A DNA stretch of 64,000 bases from Arthrobacter methylotrophus (GTDB lineage Bacteria; Actinomycetota; Actinomycetes; Actinomycetales; Micrococcaceae). Made by a program: the position numbers and the translations under genes. The stretch spans positions 2,232,001-2,296,000 of the forward strand of contig NZ_BAABED010000001.1 in the NCBI RefSeq assembly GCF_039539965.1, read 5' to 3'. How positions within the stretch are numbered: the first letter of the stretch is position 1; each line of letters opens with the position of its first letter. The notes beneath the pieces are model-generated. The model saw only the letters and a program-made list of their open reading frames with translations. It did no database searches and was not told where the DNA came from. This document shows positions 32,641-41,555 of the stretch, piece after piece.

Positions 32641-34320
32641 ATGGCACGGGAGGGAGAAAGCCGCATCGACCTGCGCTTGGTTCCGTCGGCCTTGCTCACG
32701 TGGGCCGTCTCCCTCTCGGCCGCTTTCCTGCCCACATCATCGACTGTGGGCCTTTGCGCGGCCTTGTTCGTTGGCTCGTGCGTTCTCCTGGCCGGGTGGC
32801 GTCGACGGGCCTTTCAGCGTAGCCCGCGTCCGATCATGAGGACGCTTCAAGCCACCTTGGCGGTTGCGTGCCTGTTCGGGGCTGCCGTGGCCGCCCGTGC
32901 TGCGTTAGATGCCGCACCCCGGCAGGACGGTCCGGTCGCACAGGCTGCGGCATCCCGTGACTCGGTGGTCATCCACGTGCTGATTGTGGGAGATCCGAGG
33001 GAACTGGGCACCGCCTCCCGTGGATCCGGACGGTGGGCTGTTCCGGCCGAAGTGATTGACATCGCCGCCGACGGATTGTTGATTCGTTCGCGCGCGAAGA
33101 TTCTGCTGACCGGTGGAGAAGGCTGGGACCAGGTTGTAACGGGCCAGAAAGTCAGAACCGCAGGAAGGCTGAAACAGGCAAAAGCGGGCCAGGCGGAGGC
33201 CGCCGTTCTCGCGGCTGCCACGCCTCCCATGCAGCCGGAGGCGAAGGAAAGCGTCTCCCACGGTCCGGCGCAACTGAAGAAACAGTTCAAGTCTGCTACC
33301 GAGTGGCTGCAGGGCGACGCTGCGGGTCTTCTCCCTGGAATGGTCACGGGTGACACCACGGCCCTGGATGAAGGCCTTGAAGCCGTCATGAAGACGACCG
33401 GAACCACTCACCTCACAGCCGTCAGCGGGGCAAATTGCAGTCTGATTCTTGGGGGCCTTGTGCTTTTGGCCAGGACCTTCCGGCTTGCCAGGGGAGTCAC
33501 GGCAATCGCGGCCCTGATGGGGTTGGCCGCCTTTGTCATGATGGTAGGACCGGATGCGAGTGTCCTCAGGGCTGCGGTCATGGGGGCGATCGGCCTCGCA
33601 GCGCTGAGCGGCGGGCGGAGGGGCCGGAGTCTGGGGTTTCTCTGCCTTGCGGTGATTGGCCTGCTGATTCTGGATCCTTCACTTGGCATGAGCATTGGAT
33701 TCCTTTTGTCGGTCCTCGCCACGTTGGGAATTGTCGTGTTCGCACGCCCCATCGCATCCTGGGCTCCAGCTTGGGTGCCTTCCTGGCTCGCTTCGGCCAT
33801 TGCGGTTCCCTTGGCGGCGCAGCTTCTGTGCAGTCCCGTGATTGTCGGCCTGCAGCCGCAGTTCTCCAGTTACTCGTTGATCACAAATGTCGCGGTGGCG
33901 CCGTTCGTCGCACCAGTCACGATTTTGGGGACCATGGCCGTTCCCTTGGTTCCCCTGCTTCCTTGGTTTGCGGTCATTCCCATAGCCGTTGCCGGGGCGA
34001 GTGCCGCCGTGGTGGCAGCGACTGCCAGGTTGTTTGCGGGACTTCCAGGCGCGTCCCTGCCTTGGCCGGAAGGACCGACGGGAATTGCCACCATGATTCT
34101 GTGCTCGCTTGCCACCCTTGTGCTGGTGTGGTTGGTCCTGCATCCAGTGTGGGCTGGCGCTGCTGTGCTGGCTTTGCACCGCCGCTTAGTACTCCTCATG
34201 GCCGCCGGAGAGTCAGCTGTTCGCCGCCAAGGTGCCAAGGGCCATCACAGGGGGTGCGGGCACCGGTCAAGGGAACCGCAGCCTGGGCCACCGCCGGCCC
34301 GGCTGGACGTGGGAGACTAG
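32641..34320 (+). CDS. comEC: ComEC/Rec2-type DNA uptake channel lacking the lactamase domain
   Basis: A 559-residue polytopic membrane protein for single-stranded DNA uptake. It has two or three N-terminal helices, an extracellular OB-like region (about residues 100-190) and the competence domain with TTHLTAVSGANCSLILGGLVLLA and many helices up to about residue 515. Most ComEC proteins end in a metallo-beta-lactamase domain; here the frame ends in a short basic tail, and holA starts 34 nt later, so that domain is absent rather than frameshifted nearby. ATG 32641 follows the comEA stop. Confidence 0.9.
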   Translation: MAREGESRIDLRLVPSALLTWAVSLSAAFLPTSSTVGLCAALFVGSCVLLAGWRRRAFQRSPRPIMRTLQATLAVACLFGAAVAARAALDAAPRQDGPVAQAAASRDSVVIHVLIVGDPRELGTASRGSGRWAVPAEVIDIAADGLLIRSRAKILLTGGEGWDQVVTGQKVRTAGRLKQAKAGQAEAAVLAAATPPMQPEAKESVSHGPAQLKKQFKSATEWLQGDAAGLLPGMVTGDTTALDEGLEAVMKTTGTTHLTAVSGANCSLILGGLVLLARTFRLARGVTAIAALMGLAAFVMMVGPDASVLRAAVMGAIGLAALSGGRRGRSLGFLCLAVIGLLILDPSLGMSIGFLLSVLATLGIVVFARPIASWAPAWVPSWLASAIAVPLAAQLLCSPVIVGLQPQFSSYSLITNVAVAPFVAPVTILGTMAVPLVPLLPWFAVIPIAVAGASAAVVAATARLFAGLPGASLPWPEGPTGIATMILCSLATLVLVWLVLHPVWAGAAVLALHRRLVLLMAAGESAVRRQGAKGHHRGCGHRSREPQPGPPPARLDVGD

Positions 34321-34354
34321 AACTCTGAAAGAAAACTTCTGGAAGGAAGCAACA

Positions 34355-35371
34355 TTGGCTGCTGCCTCGGTCTCCAAGGCTAAACCCTCCGCGGCAAACA
34401 CCGTCAGCTGGCGGGAGGTCACCCCGTCCGCCGTAGTCCTCATCACCGGACCTGAGGAGTACCTCGGAATCCGTGCCATGGACCGCATACGTTCCCACGT
34501 GCGGTCAGCGGCGCCGGACGTGGAAATCAGCAAGCTTAATGCCGGCAGCTACGAATCCGGATCCCTCGCCATGACCGTCACGCCGTCGTTGTTCGATGAA
34601 GCCAAGCTCATCGAGATCGAGGGCCTCGAGTCCATGAACGATGCCTTCCTTGCCGATGCCCTGGCCTACCTCGCACAGCCGGAGAACGACGTCGTGCTGG
34701 TCCTTCGGCACGGAGGCGGGACGCGGGGTAAGAAGCTTCTGGATGCCGTGAAGTCCTCCGGGTGGCCCGTTGTGGACTGCCAACCTTTGAAAAAGGACGC
34801 CGAAAAAACAGCATTCGTCGTTTCGGAATTCAAGGCAGGCGGGCGCCGCATCGAAGCGGAAGCTGTCCAAGCCCTCGTCAACGCCGTCGGGGCCAGCCTC
34901 TCGGAGCTTGCCGCGGCGTGCAACCAGCTCATCGCGGATGCCACCACCCCAGTGGATGCAGCCACGGTAGAGCGATACTACGGCGGCCGCGTGGAAGCCA
35001 CGGCATTCAAAGTTGCCGATGCCGCCATGGCCGGCAATGGACCGCAGGCCCTGTCCAGCCTCCGGCATGCACTGGCCACCGGAGTCGACCCCGTGCCCCT
35101 CGTTGCCGCGCTTGCCGCAAAGCTCCGCACCCTCGCCAAGGTTGCAGGCGCACAAGGATCGTCAGCACAGATCGCCAAGCAACTCGGCATACAGCCATGG
35201 CTCGTGGAACAGGCCCAGCGGGATGTCCGGCGCTGGACTCCGGACGGCCTGATCCGCTCGATCCAAGTCACCGCGGAAGCGGACGCCCAAGTCAAAGGCC
35301 TCTCCCGCGATCCCGTGTACGCGGTCGAACACGCCGTCACGGTCATTGCTACCTCAGCCCGGGGCCGCTAG
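34355..35371 (+). CDS. holA: DNA polymerase III delta subunit
   Basis: A 338-residue clamp-loader delta subunit that opens the sliding clamp. The N-terminal AAA-like domain begins AVVLITGPEEYLGIRAMDRIR, the middle includes LDAVKSSGWPVVDCQPLKK, and the C-terminal collar domain carries DAAMAGNGPQALSSLRHALATG with the usual helical pattern. I chose TTG 34355 because GGAAGGA ends 7 nt upstream; the frame is open from 34232, inside comEC, but that part is unrelated sequence. The comEA-comEC-holA order is common in actinobacteria. Confidence 0.93.
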   Translation: MAAASVSKAKPSAANTVSWREVTPSAVVLITGPEEYLGIRAMDRIRSHVRSAAPDVEISKLNAGSYESGSLAMTVTPSLFDEAKLIEIEGLESMNDAFLADALAYLAQPENDVVLVLRHGGGTRGKKLLDAVKSSGWPVVDCQPLKKDAEKTAFVVSEFKAGGRRIEAEAVQALVNAVGASLSELAAACNQLIADATTPVDAATVERYYGGRVEATAFKVADAAMAGNGPQALSSLRHALATGVDPVPLVAALAAKLRTLAKVAGAQGSSAQIAKQLGIQPWLVEQAQRDVRRWTPDGLIRSIQVTAEADAQVKGLSRDPVYAVEHAVTVIATSARGR

Positions 35372-35476
35372 CCCACGCGCGACTCCCAGATTCTTGGACG
35401 ACACAAGCAATCCGTGGCGACGCCCGAATCCACGCGTCCCAGGTCCTTTTGCGCGTCGTGAGTCGATTAAATACTT

Positions 35477-35504
35477 GAGGCCGGCACCCAGGGGTGCCGG
35501 CCTC
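35477..35504. terminator. Bidirectional terminator between holA and rpsT
   Basis: GAGGCCGGCACC (35477-35488), loop CAGG, GGTGCCGGCCTC (35493-35504): a perfect 12-bp stem. It lies between convergent holA and rpsT; the minus-strand side is followed by AAGTATTTAA, the plus side by ACGTTC. Confidence 0.8.
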
Positions 35505-35533
35505 ACGTTCAGCTCAGTCGAACTGGGAAAACC

Positions 35534-35794
35534 TTAGAGTGCGTTGACCTTTTTGGAGATCGCCGACTTGCGGTTTGCGGCGTTGTTCTTGTGAATAACG
35601 CCCTTGCTGACAGCCTTGTCCAGCTTGCGGCTGGCAGCAACAAGAGCCTTTGCAGCGGCATCCTTGTCCGTGGACTCAACGGCGGTGGCAACGGCGCGGA
35701 TGGCCGTCTTCAGCTCAGACTTGACAGCGTTGTTACGCAGGCGAGCCTTCTCGTTGGTGAGGATGCGCTTCTTCTGGGACTTGATATTAGCCAC
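35534..35794 (-). CDS. rpsT: 30S ribosomal protein S20
   Basis: An 86-residue basic helical protein that binds 16S rRNA early in 30S assembly. The N-terminus [20 protein letters not shown] and the C-terminus [20 protein letters not shown] are diagnostic. The start codon is GTG. The gene stands alone, convergent with holA, with a long upstream gap that contains an extended -10 about 135 nt before the start codon. Confidence 0.97.
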   Translation of the reverse strand: MANIKSQKKRILTNEKARLRNNAVKSELKTAIRAVATAVESTDKDAAAKALVAASRKLDKAVSKGVIHKNNAANRKSAISKKVNAL

Positions 35795-35927
35795 GTGTGT
35801 GAACTCTCTTTTTAATGCGGAAATTGGTCTAGAGGGTTATCAGGTTGGCCATCGACTGAGCGGCGTGGGGATGCCTATGGCAGCCAACCATGAGTGCCCG
35901 TCGACCTGCACGGACACACAGCCATAA

Positions 35928-35936
35928 ATATTATCA
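35928..35936 (-). promoter_or_regulatory. Extended -10 promoter for rpsT
   Basis: On the minus strand, TGATAATAT gives an extended -10 (TG-N-TAATAT). It would start transcription about 125 nt before the rpsT GTG, giving a long 5' leader. No clear -35 is seen. Position and pattern only. Confidence 0.5.
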
Positions 35937-35965
35937 GACTCATCGCTTTTCCGGGGATTTGGCAT

Positions 35966-36535
35966 CTAGGCCGAGTCGTGTCGCCCGCCCAGCCTCCGCG
36001 CCACGAGCTGGAAAGTGCGTTGGTCCAGGATGGCGCCCTCGCGCCGCACGTCCGAAGGGTTGATCCGCACCACCCGGTCCACCTTGACTTCGCTGGGCCG
36101 CCCCTGCCGGTCCCAGGCACCCGTGCCAATGTCGACGTAGTCTTCGGAGCGGTAGCCGTCGTCGTGGTCTTTGCTGGTGAGCATCAGCCCGAGCAGCCAC
36201 CCGCCGTCGCGCCCTATCAAGAGGACCGGCCGGTCCTTGCCCCGCGAATGGTCCTCTTCGTAGGGAACCCAGGACCAGACGATCTCTCCGGGATCCGGCT
36301 TGCCGTCGGGGTTGGGGGAGTATCGCGGAGACACCGTGCCCCGGAAGTCACCCGGATATGGACGGGCAAGCCGCCCGACGCCGGTGCCTGCGTTTCGGTT
36401 CCGGAGTGCGTTGTTTGCCGTCCCGGCTTGCGGCGGCCGGCGGGGGCGCGTGCCCGCGGGGGATCCGAAGGCCCGTCGAAGGTAGCCCAGGGAGCCCTTG
36501 AGGAGCATGCCAAGGAAATGTGTGTCCGATGCCAT
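35966..36535 (-). CDS. PemK/MazF-like protein with N-terminal extension
   Basis: A 189-residue protein whose C-terminal two thirds fits the PemK/MazF endoribonuclease-toxin fold: DPGEIVWSWVPYEED is the first strand pair, RGKDRPVLLIGRDGG the conserved RPxLV-like strand, and LGLMLTSKDHDD the following strand. The first 60 residues are basic and proline/arginine rich. No antitoxin-like small gene is adjacent on either side, so it may be a solitary MazF-fold protein with a different role. I chose ATG 36535; the frame continues to 36574 without a better start. Confidence 0.78.
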   Translation of the reverse strand: MASDTHFLGMLLKGSLGYLRRAFGSPAGTRPRRPPQAGTANNALRNRNAGTGVGRLARPYPGDFRGTVSPRYSPNPDGKPDPGEIVWSWVPYEEDHSRGKDRPVLLIGRDGGWLLGLMLTSKDHDDGYRSEDYVDIGTGAWDRQGRPSEVKVDRVVRINPSDVRREGAILDQRTFQLVARRLGGRHDSA

Positions 36536-36750
36536 GGAACTACCGTACTTTCCTCGATGTTCCTCGTTGCGCAAGCACCGCAGCGGCTAACGTTTCCGAG
36601 CACTTGTTCACAATGCGTCGGCGCTTGATCACCGTGCACAACCGGCGCCGCGTTCATGGGAGACTATAAGTTCAGATATGCGGCGTCGGCCGGAATGGTG
36701 AAGACCAGTCCGGGGCGGAGCCGTGTGAGTATCGACAGTAAGGATCCTGC

Positions 36751-38604
36751 GTGTCTCCCATGGCCCGCACCGCACCGGTGCCCGCCGCGACAGATCCGGC
36801 CATCATCCGGAACTTCTGCATCATCGCCCACATCGACCACGGTAAATCCACCTTGGCCGACCGCATGTTGCAGTACACCGGCGTCGTTAAGTCCCGCGAC
36901 ATGAAGGCCCAGTATCTGGACCGAATGGATATCGAACGCGAGCGTGGCATCACCATCAAGTCCCAGGCTGTCCGCATGCCCTGGGAACTCGACGGCACCA
37001 GCTATGCCCTGAACATGATCGATACCCCTGGCCACGTTGACTTCACCTATGAGGTTTCCCGTTCCCTTGCCGCCTGTGAAGGTGCAGTCCTTCTGGTGGA
37101 CGCAGCTCAGGGCATCGAAGCCCAGACGCTGGCAAACCTCTATCTGGCGATGGAAAACAACCTCACCGTCATCCCGGTGCTCAACAAGATTGACCTCCCG
37201 GCCGCCCAGCCCGAAAAGTACGCCGCGGAACTCGCCAACCTGATCGGTGGCGATCCCGAAGACGTGCTGCGCGTATCCGGCAAGACCGGGGTCGGAGTGG
37301 AGGCCCTCCTGGACAAGATCGTCCGCGATCTGCCGGCTCCTGTAGGGGACCCCAGCGCCCCGGCCCGCGCCATGATCTTCGACTCCGTTTACGACACCTA
37401 TCGCGGTGTAGTCACCTACGTCCGCGTGGTGGACGGCATGCTGCATCCGCGCGAGCGGATCCAGATGATGTCCACCCGCGCCACCCACGAGCTCCTCGAA
37501 ATCGGTGTCAGCTCCCCGGAACCCACTCCTTCCAAGGGACTGGGCGTCGGCGAAGTGGGCTACCTGATCACCGGGGTGAAGGACGTCCGCCAGTCGAAGG
37601 TCGGCGACACCGTGACCAATCTGGCCAAGCCGGCAGCGGAGTCCCTTGCCGGTTACGCCGACGCGAAGCCCATGGTCTTCTCCGGCTTGTATCCCTTGGA
37701 CGGCACGGACTATCCGGTGCTGCGGGATGCCCTCGAGAAGCTGATGCTCAATGACGCAGCGCTCGTCTACGAACCGGAGACATCTGCGGCCCTGGGCTTC
37801 GGTTTCCGCGTGGGCTTCCTTGGCCTGCTGCACCTGGAAATCACCCGTGAGCGGCTTGAACGGGAGTACAACCTCGACCTTATCTCCACCGCTCCCAACG
37901 TTGAGTACGAGGTCACGCTGGAGGACAAGCGGGTCCTCCACGTCACCAACCCGAGCGAATACCCCACCGGCAAGATCGCCGAGGTCCGTGAACCGATGGT
38001 GTCCGCCACCATTCTGGCGCCCAACGAATTCGTGGGTGCCATCATGGAGCTGTGCCAGAGCCGCCGCGGCGTCATGGGCGGCATGGATTACCTCTCCGAG
38101 GACCGGGTGGAAATCCGGTATCGCCTCCCGCTGGCCGAGATCGTCTTCGACTTCTTCGACATCCTCAAGTCAAAGACCCGCGGCTACGGTTCGCTGGACT
38201 GGAAGGCCGACGGCGAGCAGGTTGCCGATCTGGTCAAGGTGGACATCATGCTCCAGGGCGAGCAGGTTGACGCTTTCAGTGCCATCACCCACCGCGACAA
38301 GGCGTACGCCTACGGCGTCATGATGACAGGCAAGCTGCGTGAGCTCATTCCCCGCCAGCAGTTCGAAGTGCCCATCCAGGCCGCCATCGGCTCGCGAATC
38401 ATTGCCCGTGAGAGCATCCGCGCCATCCGCAAGGACGTCCTTGCCAAGTGCTACGGCGGTGACATCACCCGTAAGCGCAAACTTCTGGAAAAGCAGAAGG
38501 AAGGCAAGAAGCGCATGAAGATGGTGGGCCGCGTGGAGGTTCCACAGGAAGCGTTCATCGCAGCCCTTACCACCGACGAATCCAAGGACAAGGCCAAGAA
38601 GTAA
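36751..38604 (+). CDS. lepA: Elongation factor 4 (ribosome back-translocase LepA)
   Basis: A 617-residue translational GTPase. G1 is [15 protein letters not shown], the effector loop includes ERGITIK, G3 is [15 protein letters not shown], and G4 is NKIDLP. The LepA-specific C-terminal domain is seen in [18 protein letters not shown] chose GTG 36751 since TAAGGA ends 6 nt upstream, over ATG 36760. It is followed by hemW, a very common bacterial pairing. Confidence 0.97.
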   Translation: MSPMARTAPVPAATDPAIIRNFCIIAHIDHGKSTLADRMLQYTGVVKSRDMKAQYLDRMDIERERGITIKSQAVRMPWELDGTSYALNMIDTPGHVDFTYEVSRSLAACEGAVLLVDAAQGIEAQTLANLYLAMENNLTVIPVLNKIDLPAAQPEKYAAELANLIGGDPEDVLRVSGKTGVGVEALLDKIVRDLPAPVGDPSAPARAMIFDSVYDTYRGVVTYVRVVDGMLHPRERIQMMSTRATHELLEIGVSSPEPTPSKGLGVGEVGYLITGVKDVRQSKVGDTVTNLAKPAAESLAGYADAKPMVFSGLYPLDGTDYPVLRDALEKLMLNDAALVYEPETSAALGFGFRVGFLGLLHLEITRERLEREYNLDLISTAPNVEYEVTLEDKRVLHVTNPSEYPTGKIAEVREPMVSATILAPNEFVGAIMELCQSRRGVMGGMDYLSEDRVEIRYRLPLAEIVFDFFDILKSKTRGYGSLDWKADGEQVADLVKVDIMLQGEQVDAFSAITHRDKAYAYGVMMTGKLRELIPRQQFEVPIQAAIGSRIIARESIRAIRKDVLAKCYGGDITRKRKLLEKQKEGKKRMKMVGRVEVPQEAFIAALTTDESKDKAKK

Positions 38605-38682
38605 TGGGGCTGTTCGCCCGGAACACTCCGGGACCGGAGCGCGTTGAAGAATCGGGCACAGCATGGGCCCCCGGAGGACCCT

Positions 38683-39912
38683 GTGCCTAGTGTCCTTCCC
38701 CTCGGGGATCCGGCACCTGCGGATGGGCTCTTGCCACCGCAGGTGCTCGACGGCGTCGAGTCACGCAAGTTCGGACTGTACGTCCACATACCTTTCTGTG
38801 CCGTGCGTTGCGGGTACTGCGATTTCAACACCTACACCGCCACTGAGCTTGGGGGTGGCGCCTCCCAGGACGCCTACGCGTCTACTGCCATTTCGGAAGT
38901 GGAGTTCGCCGTCCGGGCCATGGAGGCCTCCGGGCTCCCGCAGCGGCCCCTGAGCACGGTGTTCTTCGGCGGCGGCACACCGACGCTGCTGCCCGCTGAA
39001 GATCTGGCACGCATCCTGACGGCCGCCGTCGGGCATTGGGGTCTGGAAACCGGAGCCGAAGTCACCACTGAGGCGAACCCGGACTCGGTGACGCCCGAAT
39101 CGCTCCAACTGCTCGCAGACTCCGGCTTCACAAGGGTCTCCTTCGGCATGCAGTCGGCGGTCCCGCACGTCCTCAAGGTCCTGGACCGAACCCACACGCC
39201 CAGCCGGGTCCCGTTAGTGGTCCAATGGGCGCGCGACGCCGGCTTGGCAGTGAGCCTGGACCTCATCTACGGCACTCCGGGGGAATCGATGGCCGATTGG
39301 CAGACCTCCTTGGAGACGGCCCTGTCATACGATCCGGACCACATCAGCGCTTATGCGCTGATTGTGGAAGAAGGCACCAAGCTGGCGGCACAGATCCGGC
39401 GCGGAGAAGTTCCCGGCATCGACGACGACGACCACGCCGCCAAGTACGAACTCGCCGATCAGCTGATCAGCGCAGCCGGGCTGGACTGGTACGAGGTCAG
39501 CAACTGGTCCAGCACATCCGAACAGGCGTGCAAACACAACCTTGCCTACTGGCGGGGAGACGATTGGTGGGGCATCGGACCCGGCGCGCATTCCCACATG
39601 GGCGGCGTCCGCTGGTGGAACGTCAAACACCCCACGGCCTATGCCAACAGGCTCGGTGGCGGAGTGTCGCCCGCCGCTGGACGGGAAACGCTCGACGCCG
39701 GAACCCGGGAAGTGGAACGCATCATGCTGGAGGCGCGCCTCGGCACCGGGCTTCAGGTCGATGCCCTCGACAAGGTGGGTCGCCACGCTGTCGCAGGCCT
39801 TATTGCGGACGGCCTGGTTGAACCTGCAGCGGCCTTCCAAGGACGGCTTGTCTTGACACTCAAGGGCCGGCGACTGGCTGACGCCGTGGTCCGGCGTATC
39901 CTTCCGGAGTAG
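38683..39912 (+). CDS. hemW: Radical SAM heme chaperone HemW
   Basis: A 409-residue radical SAM protein related to oxygen-independent coproporphyrinogen oxidase; HemW members bind and transfer heme rather than oxidise coproporphyrinogen. The [4Fe-4S] motif is C39-AVR-C43-GY-C46 in HIPFCAVRCGYCDFN, followed by TVFFGGGTPTLLPAEDL. HemW lacks the extra cysteine and N-terminal arm of HemN, consistent with this sequence. I chose GTG 38683 (SD GGAGGA, 4 nt) over TTG 38644. Its stop abuts the convergent DUF4870 gene. Confidence 0.92.
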   Translation: MPSVLPLGDPAPADGLLPPQVLDGVESRKFGLYVHIPFCAVRCGYCDFNTYTATELGGGASQDAYASTAISEVEFAVRAMEASGLPQRPLSTVFFGGGTPTLLPAEDLARILTAAVGHWGLETGAEVTTEANPDSVTPESLQLLADSGFTRVSFGMQSAVPHVLKVLDRTHTPSRVPLVVQWARDAGLAVSLDLIYGTPGESMADWQTSLETALSYDPDHISAYALIVEEGTKLAAQIRRGEVPGIDDDDHAAKYELADQLISAAGLDWYEVSNWSSTSEQACKHNLAYWRGDDWWGIGPGAHSHMGGVRWWNVKHPTAYANRLGGGVSPAAGRETLDAGTREVERIMLEARLGTGLQVDALDKVGRHAVAGLIADGLVEPAAAFQGRLVLTLKGRRLADAVVRRILPE

Positions 39913-40326
39913 CTATTTGATCCAGCGGAGGTTGAAGCGGTAGCGGTGCGGTTGCCCGTGGTTGACCCGGATGCCGGCGGACACCGAGAAACACGTCAGC
40001 GCCACCCAGATCGCCGTGGCAAGGACAGCGAACAGGTTTCCCACTGCCGGGAGCAAGACCAGGATGTTGGCGAGCACTGCAGCAACCGTTGGAGGCAAGG
40101 TGAAGTTCAGCGCTTCCTTGGATTCCTGTGCCGTGAACGGGCCGCGTTCGCGGAAGATCAGGTAGATCAGCAGCGAAGGCACGCAGCCAAGGATCCCGCC
40201 GAAATGCGCCAGCGTGGCCCATTGACGGTCTTCCGCGGCTGTTAGGGGCAGCGCGTTGGCAGGAACGCCGTGGTACTGGGATCGGCCAGAGGCGCCGTCC
40301 TGTTCGTCAGGAGCGTTGTCTGCCAC
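39913..40326 (-). CDS. DUF4870 family small membrane protein
   Basis: A 137-residue protein with an N-terminal hydrophilic part, then WATLAHFGGILGCVPSLLIYLIF (membrane helix), RERGPFTAQESKEALNF (the conserved DUF4870 segment) and two more hydrophobic helices to the end. Function is unknown for the family. I chose GTG 40326, which has GAAGGAAGA upstream; the frame continues to 40395. It converges with hemW, with no gap between the stops. Confidence 0.88.
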   Translation of the reverse strand: MADNAPDEQDGASGRSQYHGVPANALPLTAAEDRQWATLAHFGGILGCVPSLLIYLIFRERGPFTAQESKEALNFTLPPTVAAVLANILVLLPAVGNLFAVLATAIWVALTCFSVSAGIRVNHGQPHRYRFNLRWIK

Positions 40327-40482
40327 AGTTTCTTCCTTCAAGTAACAATCGGTGAAGTGTTGCTGTCCCAGAATACTTGCTCGGCGTGTGATCACGGGAC
40401 CAAGTATCTGACCTGGGGGCGGATATATCGCGTATACCGCGCCTGAGCGGGTTGTGAAGCGAGCGCTGTCCGAAAGGAATCG

Positions 40483-41340
40483 TCACGGCATGGTGAGGAA
40501 ATCAATAACTTCTTCGACGCGCCCGAGCAACGATGCCTCCAAGTCCGCATAGCTGTGGACGGCCCCGAGAAGTTTCTGCCAGCCAAGGCCGATGTCCTCG
40601 GCCGTCTCGTGGGGCCAGCCGAACGACTTCAGGATGCCGGTCTTCCAATCGGTGCCGCGGGCGATAGTCGGCCATTGTTCGATCCCGAGGACCTTGGGGC
40701 GGATGGCCTGCCAGACGTCTACGTAGGGGTGCCCCACGATCAGGACGTTTCCTGCCGCGCCGGGCACCGTCATGGCGTCGGCAGCAATCCGTGATTCCTT
40801 CGAATCCCGCACCAGGTGGTCCACGAGGATCCCGAGCCTGCGGCCCGGCCCGGGGGAGAATTCGGCGATAGCGGCCTTGAGATCGTCCACCCCATGCAAA
40901 GGCTCGACGACGATGCCCTCGACCCGAAGATCGTCTCCCCAGACCTTCTCCACCAGTTCGGCGTCGTGTTTGCCTTCCACCCAGATCCGGCTTGCCTTGG
41001 CGACCCGGGCTCGCTGGTCCGCCACGCGGACGGATCCCGACGCGGTCCTGCCTGGTTGAACCGCACCCTTTCCGGCTGCCGCACGGGGCGCGGGCGGCAG
41101 GAGTTTGACTGCTTGCCCATCCAACAGAAACCCGAAGCCCAGCCGGAACGATTTGTTTTTCCCTCGTCGGTCCTCCAGCACCACAATGTGCATGCCGCCG
41201 GACTTTTCGACCCTGGTCACGGCCCCGACCCAACCGGATTGCACATCTTCGAGAACCATCCCGCGTTCGACCGGCACCTCGGGCAGCTGCTTCTTGGCGG
41301 GCGAGGAGAGATCTTGCGGGCCCCAATTGTCGTAAGACAC
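40483..41340 (-). CDS. DUF3097 family protein
   Basis: A 285-residue actinobacterial protein of unknown function. An N-terminal region (GMVLEDVQSGWVGAVTRVEK) resembles small beta domains, and the C-terminal region has RIWVEGKHDAELVEKVWGDD and RLGILVDHLVRDSKE, a pattern resembling the Toprim fold (E and DxD-like acids) of primases and topoisomerases. Nucleic acid action is therefore a guess. GTG 41340 is used as start; GTG 41349 or further upstream is possible, and no good SD was found. Divergent from hrcA. Confidence 0.83.
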   Translation of the reverse strand: MSYDNWGPQDLSSPAKKQLPEVPVERGMVLEDVQSGWVGAVTRVEKSGGMHIVVLEDRRGKNKSFRLGFGFLLDGQAVKLLPPAPRAAAGKGAVQPGRTASGSVRVADQRARVAKASRIWVEGKHDAELVEKVWGDDLRVEGIVVEPLHGVDDLKAAIAEFSPGPGRRLGILVDHLVRDSKESRIAADAMTVPGAAGNVLIVGHPYVDVWQAIRPKVLGIEQWPTIARGTDWKTGILKSFGWPHETAEDIGLGWQKLLGAVHSYADLEASLLGRVEEVIDFLTMP

Positions 41341-41465
41341 AGTCTTCACACCACTTTGCGCTAGGAGGATCGATGACGTCCTGGCGATTCCGCAGGACCG
41401 CGCGGGAATCATGTTCGCCGCGAGCGGTACCAATGCTAACAACGGGGTGGCTCATACTAGACTTG

Positions 41466-41492
41466 TTAGCACTTGGGCATGTTGAGTGCTAA
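41466..41492 (+). promoter_or_regulatory. CIRCE element before hrcA
   Basis: TTAGCACTT-N9-GAGTGCTAA. The canonical HrcA operator is TTAGCACTC-N9-GAGTGCTAA, so only the last base of the left arm differs. It lies 63 nt upstream of the hrcA start, so HrcA is expected to repress its own operon (hrcA-dnaJ2 and probably rsmE) until heat stress. Confidence 0.92.
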
Positions 41493-41555
41493 TTGTTGTT
41501 GAGGGCCGGTTAAGGGCCAATCGTTGAAGAACCGGCTGTTGAATGGAGGTGGGCA

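Noticed and set aside
36664..37941. 425-codon minus-strand open frame opposite lepA
   Set aside because: Antisense shadow of lepA, whose GTPase motifs are complete.
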